Shown piece after piece: positions 48,043 through 56,700 of a stretch of 60,614 nucleotides of DNA (its first letter is position 1; every line of letters begins with the position of its first letter). Made by a program: the position numbers and the translations under genes. Under the pieces are notes generated by a model that did not search any database, was not told where the DNA came from, and saw only the letters and a program-made list of their open reading frames with translations. Location of the stretch: contig CBFDCR010000027.1 in NCBI GenBank assembly GCA_965603365.1, positions 1-60,614 of the forward strand, written 5' to 3'. The DNA is from JAHELQ01 sp965603365 (GTDB lineage: Bacteria > Acidobacteriota > Aminicenantia > UBA2199).

Positions 48043-50562
48043 TTAAACGTCAAATTCGGTAACCATATTTTCGGCATCCTTTTGAATGGCCACGGCCAGC
48101 CGCTCCAGCTTATCGTCATCCAACAATTGAATGTCCCTGATCTTGATGTTTACATTCCCGGTCACCACCTTGATGATCTTAATAAGATGTCCGGCGTACA
48201 GCTCGATGGTCTCTCTCCTGAATAGGTCGGTGCTGTATTCCAGGCTAAAATCCAATTCACCGTCGAGCTCACGGGCAAACAGGGTCAGGTCGTGGTTCGA
48301 GGCCACGTACTCATTTTTCAGGTTAATAAACGGCGATTGACCGGCGGCGCCGTGAGAGTGATCGATATATTTCGACCTGTTATAATTTGAGAACTCCAGG
48401 CCAACATTAAAGGGATAATACGACGATGCCCGGCCGGGTTTTAGCCGGCCCACCAATTTTTCAAATTGATAATCCTGGTTTTCAAAGGCCCTCATGCTGT
48501 TTTCCTTGACTTCCATCAAGAACTCTGCGAAGCTCTTCTCTCTGTCCGGGTAGTTTCTCATGGCCAGGATATTCAAGAAAAAGCCGACAATGTGCTGCAG
48601 GTCGGCATTGTTTCTGCCGGATACGCCGGTGACCACCACGATGTCTTGCTGGCCCGAATACTTGTATAACAACACATTAAAAACCGCCAGCAATTTCATG
48701 AACAGCGTAGATTGACTGGCGGCGGCCATCTCTTTAAACCGGCCTGCCTCGTCCCTGGCCAGGCCAAAACGATAGGCATCCCCCTTCAGGCTCAAGGAGG
48801 TGGGGCGGGGATAGTCGGTGGGTAGTTCCAAAACGGGAATCCCGGCTGCGTAGAGGTCCAACCAGTACTCTTCCTGGCTCTTGATCTTTCCCGACTCAAA
48901 CAGGTCATTCTGCCAGCGGGAAAAATCCCTGTATTGAAGTTTGAGGGGCTGGAGTTCTTGGCCGTTGTACAGGGAGATGAAATCTTCGATGACGATGGTG
49001 CTGGATGTGCCGTCCGATATAATATGGTGCATATCGGCGATCCAGATAAAACCGCGCCCGGCGACTCTTACGACTGCCGATCTTAACAGGGGCGCCTGAC
49101 CCAGGTCAAAGGGCCTGACGTAGTTCTCGACCAGCCGTTTTGCTTCGGCCTGACCCGCCTCATAATAATCCAGCTTAAAACTCACGTGTGGATGAACCCT
49201 CTGCACCGGCATGCCGTCTACTTCTGCAAACGAGGTGCGCAGGCTTTCATGCCGGTGGATGAGTCTTTGCAGCGCCCCTTCTATTCTCTCCCTCTCTATA
49301 CGGTCGCCGGCAGTGGCTACCAGGGGAATATTGTAGCTGGTATTGTTTACATCCAACTGCTGGAGAAAAAACAGCCTCTTCTGGGCGGACGATAGGGGGT
49401 AATACTCTCTCTCCTCTACCCTCTGTATCGACACGAACGACCGGTCTTTGGCGGCTTCGCCGATATAGGCGGCCAGGCTCCTGATATTGGGCCGGCCGAA
49501 AAATTCCGCCAGTTGTACTCTTACTCTTAACTCCTTGTGCATCAGGGCAATGACATTGATGGCCTTCAGCGAATGGCCGCCTAACTCGAAAAAGTCTGCC
49601 TCCACACTGATCATCTCTTTATCGATGGCCAACACTTCGGACCAGATTGTCAGCAGTCTCTCTTCGGTGCGGTCGGTGGGGGGGACATATTTTTGGGCCA
49701 CCTTTACCACCGGCGGCGGCAGTGCCTGTCGATCTACTTTGCCGTTGGCTGTCACCGGCAGGGCGGCCATCTGTACGAAGTAGGTGGGTATCATATGGGC
49801 GGGCAGTCGGGCGGCCAGGCTATCTCTCAACCGGGAAAAAACGATCTCCTCCCTGGCCACGATATAGGCGCACAGGTATTGGTCGTCGGCTTCGGCCCTC
49901 TCCACCACCACCGCCTCCGCTATATAGTCTACTGCCGATAGGTGATGTTCGATCTCTGCCGGTTCCAGGCGGAAGCCCCGTATCTTTACCTGCCGGTCCA
50001 TTCTACCCAGGAAAGTCAGGTTGCCGTCGGGCAGCCACCTGGCCAGGTCGCCGGTCTTATAGAGCCGCTTGCCCGGGCTGAAGGGATCTTCATCAAACTT
50101 TTCCGCCGACAGGCCGGGGTCATTGAGATAACCCCGGGCCAGGCCGAGGCCGCCGAGGCAGAGTTCCCCGGGCAGGCCGGGGGGCAGGAGTTCACCTTTC
50201 TCATTCACAATATACAGCCTGACATTGGCGATGGGGCTGCCGATGGGAACGGTGCGCAGGATCTCTATATCCTGGCTGTTCACATCAAACAGCGCAGCCA
50301 CATCGCAGCCCTCGGTGGGGCCGTAGACATTGGTTATGGCCGGGAGCCTGGCAAATTTGGCGGCCAGGGCCGTCAGCAGCGACTTTGTCAGCTCCTCGCC
50401 GCCGATGAGGAGATGCCTGACTACCGCTCCCTTCTCTGCGGTATCGACGGCGTCCAGCAGGATTTTAACCAGGATGGGGGTGCCGTCGGCCACATCGATC
50501 GCCCTTTGCCGGTAGTAGGCCAACAACGCCTTGCCCGCCAACCGGGTGTGCTCGTCCACCAC
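48043..50562 (-). CDS. NRPS second part: rest of A domain, T, C (after in-frame stop)
   Basis: About 840 residues continuing the reading frame of the 50623-53703 part after a single TAA. The frame is open from 50622; GTG at 50560-50562 is only a nominal start. It contains the end of the A domain (TNVYGPTEGCDVA, YKTGDLARW, GKVDRQALPPP), a carrier (FFELGGHSLKAI) and a full condensation domain (MHHIISDGTS). Reading across the stop, the specificity code is D-A-K-D-L-G-V-D-V, close to glutamate codes. The tail NMVTEFDV is shared with two downstream tailoring proteins. The fragment lacks a plausible ribosome site, so it probably works only if the stop is read through or is a sequence error. Confidence 0.88.
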   Translation of the reverse strand: MVDEHTRLAGKALLAYYRQRAIDVADGTPILVKILLDAVDTAEKGAVVRHLLIGGEELTKSLLTALAAKFARLPAITNVYGPTEGCDVAALFDVNSQDIEILRTVPIGSPIANVRLYIVNEKGELLPPGLPGELCLGGLGLARGYLNDPGLSAEKFDEDPFSPGKRLYKTGDLARWLPDGNLTFLGRMDRQVKIRGFRLEPAEIEHHLSAVDYIAEAVVVERAEADDQYLCAYIVAREEIVFSRLRDSLAARLPAHMIPTYFVQMAALPVTANGKVDRQALPPPVVKVAQKYVPPTDRTEERLLTIWSEVLAIDKEMISVEADFFELGGHSLKAINVIALMHKELRVRVQLAEFFGRPNIRSLAAYIGEAAKDRSFVSIQRVEEREYYPLSSAQKRLFFLQQLDVNNTSYNIPLVATAGDRIERERIEGALQRLIHRHESLRTSFAEVDGMPVQRVHPHVSFKLDYYEAGQAEAKRLVENYVRPFDLGQAPLLRSAVVRVAGRGFIWIADMHHIISDGTSSTIVIEDFISLYNGQELQPLKLQYRDFSRWQNDLFESGKIKSQEEYWLDLYAAGIPVLELPTDYPRPTSLSLKGDAYRFGLARDEAGRFKEMAAASQSTLFMKLLAVFNVLLYKYSGQQDIVVVTGVSGRNNADLQHIVGFFLNILAMRNYPDREKSFAEFLMEVKENSMRAFENQDYQFEKLVGRLKPGRASSYYPFNVGLEFSNYNRSKYIDHSHGAAGQSPFINLKNEYVASNHDLTLFARELDGELDFSLEYSTDLFRRETIELYAGHLIKIIKVVTGNVNIKIRDIQLLDDDKLERLAVAIQKDAENMVTEFDV

Positions 50563-50622
50563 AAACAGGGTATGCCCCTGTATGAGGCAGGTAAATATCT
50601 GTTTGACGGAGGCATCGAAAAA

Positions 50623-50625
50623 TTA
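50623..50625 (-). other. In-frame TAA stop inside an adenylation domain
   Basis: The minus strand reads GTG TCC CCC TAA TTT TTC GAT, i.e. V-S-P-stop-F-F-D. Both sides are in the same frame and together form a normal A3-A4 region. One base (TAA from TAT or TAC) accounts for it; there is no frameshift. Confidence 0.9.
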
Positions 50626-53600
50626 GGGGGACACCAGGCCGATATTGAGGCTGGTGCCGTGGCGCCAGTAAATCCTCTGGCCTATCTCCCGGACGAGATT
50701 CACGACACCGGCGTGTTCCACCATGGCGGCCCTGGGGGTGCCGGTCGAACCGGAGGTATACAGGATATAGGCCAGGTCGGTGGGTTTATTCCGGTTTCCC
50801 AACTGTTCCCGGACGGCGGTGGGTCTATTCGCCCACTCATCCAGGACCACCACCTGGCGGCCAAAGACCTCCCCGGAAGCAACTGACGGGGGCACGAAGG
50901 CAATACCGGCGATTTCGCTTAGGGTATCGGGGCCGGGCAATTTACCGTTGTGTTCCAGGATTTTGCCGATTACCTCGGCGAAGGTGATCTCTCCTTCCCC
51001 CAGTACCACCAGGTCCACGCCGCCGGCCTGTAAAATCTCCCGGAAATCGGTGGTGGCATAGGGGCCGCCGGACACGACCGGCACCTCGATGCCCCACTGC
51101 CTGATCAGGGCAACGGTCTGGTGGAAAAAATTGCGGTAAAAGGTCAGGGTGCGCAGGCCGATGACGTCGGGTTTAAATTGGTTCAGCAGGGAATGTAGCT
51201 CCCCGTAACTGTCGAAATCGACGCCGGATTTGGCGATCCTTCCCTCGATCCTGCCGCCATACTGCTGCTGCAAGTGGGTCAGGAGGTACATCAATCCCAG
51301 CGGCGGTTCCGAGACATCGTAGAGCATCTGCCGCTGCTGGCTGAAAAAGCGGGATAGATCCAGGAGCAGGATCTTCAGGGCCCCTGGCTTCGGGGGAACG
51401 GCGGCGGCGAAATGTCTCTTCATCCGGCCGGTCAGGTCCGGCACCGCCATCGCCTCCGGGGCCATAAACTGCCCACCGGCCCACTCATTGCTGTCGAACC
51501 CGGCCAGCCGGAGAAAATCGTCGAAGGTGGCGATCCTGGTGGGCAGGAAGCTGTCGTACTTTTGCACCATCTCGTCTTCGCTGAGGGCCTTCATCTGGTA
51601 GGGCAGTACCTGCCTGAGCCGCTCTTTTGAGAGAAAATAGTCGAGGCAGCGGGTCTGGTATTGGAGGGTAAAGGTTCGGTCAAAGGGCAGGGTGGTGGGT
51701 AACTCATGGAAGGCCAGATCCTGGGAGGCGGCAATCGATTTGGCCGAGATGTTATTCTCCAGGGCGATGCGGGCCATTTTGGTGTGGGGATAGATTCTCA
51801 AAATATGGACATAGGGGAAGTGGAGCCACTCTATGCTCCGGATGAAGGCCAGGGTCATCAGGGCTTCGGCTTCGGTCTCGGTGGGGAAGCCGTGGATGGT
51901 GTTTAACTCCAGGATGATGGGACGGTGGTTTTCACAAATATAGTCTATGTTTTTTCTCAATTTTTTTATATTTAAGTTTTTGCCGATCAGCCTTTGCAGC
52001 CTGGGGGAGGCGGTTTCCAGGGAGAGGGCAAAATCGATGACCCCGGCCTCGGCCATCAGGTCTATATAGTCCGGGGTGAGTATGTCGCCCCGTAAGCCGT
52101 TGGGGAAATAGACCTGTACCTGCAATTTATTGTCGATCAACAACCGGAAAAACCTCCGGCTGTTTTGGGCATCGAGGTTGAAGATGTCGTCGATGATCAC
52201 GAAGCGGCGTATGCCCATATTGTAATAGAGCCGCACCTCTGAAAAGAGGTGCTCGGCCGAGCGGGCCACATGGGTGGCGGGCCAGATTTTGTGGCAGAAG
52301 GCACATTGATAGGGACAGCCGCGGGTGGCCTGCATGGCGATGGTATGCCTGGCCATGGCCATGCCGATCTCCCCACTGTACTTCTGGTAGTCGATCAGGC
52401 TGCGGTCCGGCAGGGGCAGCCGATCCAGGTCTTTGATCTGGGGACGTGTGGGGGTGACGGTTACGTCGAAGGGGGCCGGGGGAGAGCCTTGCAGCAGGGT
52501 AAAGGGGTACTTTGCCGGTATATTGGCCTTTATGAGCAGCATGGCGGCACGGCTGTCTTCGAGAACAGTCGTCAACCGGGGCCCCGGTATGTCGGGGTCC
52601 AGGGGCAGGTAGGCGGCACCGGCCTTTAATATGCCCAGGATACCCACCACCATCTCTATGGAGGGATCGGTCATCAGGGCCACGATTTGGCCGGGACCGA
52701 CTCCCCTGGCCCTCAATAGGGCTGCCCCTTGATCGGTCAACCGGGCCAGTTCCCGATAGGTTACAGACATGTTGTCGGTTACCAGGGCCAGGCGGTGGGG
52801 ACTCTGCTCTACCTGCCGGGCAAATAGTTCCGGTATGGTGGCCTGGGGCGGGTCGGCTTCCGGGGGTTTATTAAAATGGTGCAGTATCCGCTGCCTGTCT
52901 CCCGGGGTCATCAGATCGATATCGGCCAGGCGGCGATCCAGCAGGGCGGGCAGTTGCGGCACCAGGGACTCGAAATGGCCGACAATAGCGGCCACGCCCT
53001 GCCGGTCATAGAGGGAGGCCCGGTACTCCACGCTCAACAGCAGGGCCTCTTTTTGCCTGTGGAAGGAGAAGAGCATATCGGGCCGGCCGCTGCCGATATA
53101 ATCTCTATCGTGGATGTTGGTCAGCAGGATGACGGTAGCGAAAAGGGGACAGCCGGTTCCGTTGTCGTTGTTGCGTACCTGCAGCTTTTCCTGGAGCAGT
53201 TCAACCGGGTAATTCTGGTGCTCGACGGCCTCCACGATGGTGCTGCCCACTTGCAGGATGAGCTCTTTAAGGGTCATATGGCCGTCGAGCCGGCTGCGTA
53301 TGGGCAGCATGGTGTTGATCAAGGCCCCGCCGTGGGCCTGCCTGACGACCGGTATGCCGACCAGGATATCCTGGGCGGTGGAATACTTATGGAGCAGCAC
53401 GATTAAGCCTGTCACCAGGATCATATGGAGCCTTATATCGGAATCGTTCCTCAATTTCATCAGACCGGCAGCCAGTGGGGGGGGAAATTCAAAATGTTCG
53501 ACCCCGAAGTCCGCTGCCCCGCCGACGCCGCCCCTCTTATAGGTGTAGGGAAAAGCGGTCTTGACCAGGTCACCGGCCAACTGCTTTAACCAGTACTCTT

Positions 53601-53703
53601 TCTCCTTGAGGTATTGATTGGCGGCGATGGCTATTTTGCCGGAATACTCTCTTGCCTCTCTAACTGTTTCACGGCGGCTGTCAATATGTCTCGTGTGTCT
53701 CAT
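50623..53703 (-). CDS. NRPS first part: half-C and A domain interrupted by radical-SAM/B12 unit
   Basis: 1026 residues to a TAA at 50623-50625. Residues about 30-265 are a C-terminal condensation lobe (KEKEYWLKQLAGDL, YSTAQDILVGIP, HQNYPVELLQ) with no HHxxxDG. The A domain starts normally through LKAGAAYLPLDPDIPG (about 374). It is interrupted from about 414 to 940 by a radical SAM domain (RGCPYQCAFCHK, Cys 463/467/470) followed by a B12-binding domain (PPLGLMYLLTHL, PDVIGLRTLTF, LVVLGEGE). It resumes at AYILYTSGSTGTPRAA, where the usual Lys of motif A3 is Arg-Ala. The frame stops just before motif A4; the next codons (FFDASVKQIF) continue the fold. It is a paralogue of the first module at 26637-34331. 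Confidence 0.92.
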   Translation of the reverse strand: MRHTRHIDSRRETVREAREYSGKIAIAANQYLKEKEYWLKQLAGDLVKTAFPYTYKRGGVGGAADFGVEHFEFPPPLAAGLMKLRNDSDIRLHMILVTGLIVLLHKYSTAQDILVGIPVVRQAHGGALINTMLPIRSRLDGHMTLKELILQVGSTIVEAVEHQNYPVELLQEKLQVRNNDNGTGCPLFATVILLTNIHDRDYIGSGRPDMLFSFHRQKEALLLSVEYRASLYDRQGVAAIVGHFESLVPQLPALLDRRLADIDLMTPGDRQRILHHFNKPPEADPPQATIPELFARQVEQSPHRLALVTDNMSVTYRELARLTDQGAALLRARGVGPGQIVALMTDPSIEMVVGILGILKAGAAYLPLDPDIPGPRLTTVLEDSRAAMLLIKANIPAKYPFTLLQGSPPAPFDVTVTPTRPQIKDLDRLPLPDRSLIDYQKYSGEIGMAMARHTIAMQATRGCPYQCAFCHKIWPATHVARSAEHLFSEVRLYYNMGIRRFVIIDDIFNLDAQNSRRFFRLLIDNKLQVQVYFPNGLRGDILTPDYIDLMAEAGVIDFALSLETASPRLQRLIGKNLNIKKLRKNIDYICENHRPIILELNTIHGFPTETEAEALMTLAFIRSIEWLHFPYVHILRIYPHTKMARIALENNISAKSIAASQDLAFHELPTTLPFDRTFTLQYQTRCLDYFLSKERLRQVLPYQMKALSEDEMVQKYDSFLPTRIATFDDFLRLAGFDSNEWAGGQFMAPEAMAVPDLTGRMKRHFAAAVPPKPGALKILLLDLSRFFSQQRQMLYDVSEPPLGLMYLLTHLQQQYGGRIEGRIAKSGVDFDSYGELHSLLNQFKPDVIGLRTLTFYRNFFHQTVALIRQWGIEVPVVSGGPYATTDFREILQAGGVDLVVLGEGEITFAEVIGKILEHNGKLPGPDTLSEIAGIAFVPPSVASGEVFGRQVVVLDEWANRPTAVREQLGNRNKPTDLAYILYTSGSTGTPRAAMVEHAGVVNLVREIGQRIYWRHGTSLNIGLVSP
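50884..52464 (-). other. Radical-SAM plus B12-binding insertion inside a Glu-like adenylation domain
   Basis: Approximate limits of the second inserted unit. It has the same position (between A2 and A3), length (about 525 residues), permuted order and sequence features as the unit at 31593-33131: RPQIKDLDRLPLPDRSL, CPYQCAFCHKIWP, SLETASPRLQRLIGKNL, GFPTETEAEA, then the B12 part ending IAGIAFVP. Confidence 0.88.
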
Positions 53704-53721
53704 GGGCTGTCCCCGGCCCTC

Positions 53722-56700
53722 TTAAAAGCCGAAATCCTCCAGCATCTCCCTGGTCACCGCGGCCCGGGCCGCGGCAAATTCACTGTCGATCACGATGTCT
53801 GCCAACCGTATATGTTCGTCTTCGACTATTTGCCCGACGATCCGCAAGAAGTGGTTGACGATGCTTTGAACCGTGGCCCTCTTAAAGATTGCCGACGAAT
53901 AGGTCAGGTTCATGGCGATGGTGTCGTCGTCTTCATTGGCGACGAGAACCAGGTCAAACTTCGACGTCACTTTGGGCAGGGCATAGAGATGGGGTATGTC
54001 GGGCATGTCCGGGGCTCCCGATACCCTGAGCAGGTCGTTCTGATTGTTAAAGCTGAACAACACGTCGATGATGGGATTGCGGCTCATATCCCGGCCGGCC
54101 ACCACCTTCTCCACCAGGTTTTCAAACTGGTAATCCTGGTTCTCAAAGGCCTTGAGGGTCTTCTCCTTTAACTCCAGTAAGAAGGCGCTGAAGGACTTTT
54201 CCTTTGGCAACCGGCTCCTGATGGCGATGGTATTGATAAATATGCCGATCAAATTCTCCAGGTCGGCATTGCTGCGGCCCATGGTGGGGGTGCCGACGAT
54301 GATGTCCTGCTGGCCGGTGATTTTCGACAGCAAGATCTTATATACGGCCAGCAGCACCATATACATGGTGGCGTCATGGGTCCTGGCTATCTTTGCCAGC
54401 CGGGCGGTCTCCCTCTTCTCGAGGCGGAAGAGGATCTTGTCGCCGGCAAAACTCTGCCGCTCCGACCGTTTATAATCCAGGGGCAATTCGAGGCCGGGTA
54501 TCCGGCCTTTAAACTCGGCGGTCCAGAAATCCTCCTGGGACCGGGCCAACCTCCTCTGGGCCGGGCTGTTTTGCCACTCGGCATAATCCTTATACTGGAT
54601 CTTCAACTCCGGCAGGGTCTCCCCGGCATAGAGGGCCATAAAATCCTTGAAGAAGATGTCCATGGATACGCCGTCGGCCACGATATGGTGCATATCTACC
54701 ATTAATATGTGTTTGTGCTCCGCCAGCCTGATTAAGCCGCACCTCAACAGGGGGGCCTGACTCAAATCAAAGGGTTTGACGAAAGATTGCTGGAGCTGTT
54801 CCACCTCTTCCCTGGTGGCCGGTTCATGGTAGTCGACGGCAAATTCGACGGTGCCGTGTATCTCCTGGCAGGGATCGGCATCGACTACGGCAAAGGATGT
54901 TCTCAGGCTTTCGTGCCGGTGGATGAGCCTCTTGAAGGTATCTTCCAGCCTGTCTTTATCGATTTTTACGTCCAGCACGTGGATCATGGGCATGTTGTAG
55001 GCGGTGAGGCCGGGGTCTAGCTGCTGGAGAATATACATGCGCTTCTGGGCGGAGGAGAGTACATAGTACGCCTTAGCCGGTGCCCGGGGAATTGAGACGT
55101 AGTTTTCCCGCTCGGCAGCGGCGATATACTCCGCCTGCTGCCTGATGGTCTGTCTATCAAATATGACCGCCAGTTGCAGCTTTACATTAAATTCTTTGTG
55201 AATCCGGGTGATGAGGTTGATGGCCTTCAACGACTGGCCGCCCAGGTCGAAAAAACCGGCATCGATGCCGATGACAGCGGCGTCGATGTTTAAGATCTCC
55301 GACCATATGGCGGCCAGCCCTTGCTCGACCTCACTGCGGGGCGGGGTATAGCGGCCGACTGCCTGCCAATCGGGAGCGGGCAGCGCCTTCCTGTCTATTT
55401 TGCCGCTGGGGGTGAGGGGAAATTGCTCCAGTCGGACAAAATGGGCGGGGACCATATAATCGGGCAGCTCCCGGCTCAAAAACTGCTTGAGTTCCGGGCC
55501 GTCGATATCGGCCCCGGCCCTGAAATAGGCGCAAAGGAAACTGCTGCCGCCCTCCTGCCGGACGGTGACGACGGCCTCCTTTACAACTGGATGGCTGAAT
55601 AACTTATTTTCGATCTCCGCCAGCTCGACCCGGAAGCCCCGGATCTTGACCTGGTGGTCCTGCCTGCCTAAAAATTTTATGTTGCCGTCGCCGTGCCAGG
55701 CGCCCAGGTCGCCGGTTTTGTAGAGACGGCTGTCGCGGTTGCCGGTATAGGGATCGTGGGCGAATGCCCGGGCGGTGCGCTCCGGTTCATTCAAATAGCC
55801 CCGGCCCACGCCGATGCCGGACACCCAGATCTCGCCGGGCACGCCCACGGGACAGAGGTGCCGGTGCCGGTCTACGATATAGATGTTTAGATTGCCTATG
55901 GGCCGGCCGATGGGGATCTCGGCCAGTTGGGGCGGCGCATCCATGACATAGTGGCTGATATCGTCCGCGGCCTCGGTGGGGCCGTAGGCGTTGACCATGC
56001 TGACCCGGGGGTAGTGCCGGAACCACTGCCTGACCTGGTTCTCCTTGACCTCCTCGCCGGTAACCAGCAGGAAGGTTAGGTGGTGGAGCTGCCAGGCGGC
56101 GGTGGTGAGCACATCCAGCAGTGCGGCCAGGTAGGAGGGCACCACCTCCAGGATGGTGACCCGCCGCTCGGTCAGTTGGCCGATGAAGCGGGAAGGGTTC
56201 AAGATGAGGGGGTCGGGGAAGATGACTGTCCGGCCGCCGGAAAGGAGCCCGGAGAAAAACTGCCATACCGATATGTCGAAGGTATGGGCGGCGTTCTGGG
56301 CCACCACACTGGCCTCGTCCATTTGTAAGGTCTCCATCTTGGCCTGCAGGTGGTTCATCATGCCGCCGTGCTCCACCATGGCCCCTTTGGGCCGACCGGT
56401 GGAGCCGGAGGTATAGATGATATAGGCCAGGCTGGCGGGGTCGATCGCGGGGGGCGAGGTGAGAAGACGGCGGGGTCCGGCGCTGTCTTCACCAGGCAGG
56501 CCTTCGCCGTCCAGTCGGATGATGTCTCCTTCATAACGATCGGCCAGCCCGGGTTGGAGGGAGGCCGCCCCGGTCAACAGCGCGGCGCTGCCGGCATCGT
56601 TTAAAATACCGAGCCTCCTGGTCAGGGGATCTTTTAAATCCAGGGGGATATAGGCACCGCCGGCCCACCAACTGGCCAGGATGCCTAAGGCCATCGAGGC

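Noticed and set aside
50623..50625. Stop codon as selenocysteine or pyrrolysine recoding
   Set aside because: The codon is TAA, which is not used for either, and the position in A domains calls for an aromatic or similar residue.
49942..50886. 314-residue open frame on the + strand
   Set aside because: It lies antisense to the A domain of an NRPS in a GC-rich stretch and its translation shows only mirror motifs of the NRPS codons, with no ribosome site or recognisable domain.
50884..52464. Radical SAM segments as separate genes wedged by misassembly into NRPS genes
   Set aside because: Both insertions are in one uninterrupted frame with the A domain on both sides, at the same site, in two divergent modules. 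Independent identical chimeras are unlikely.
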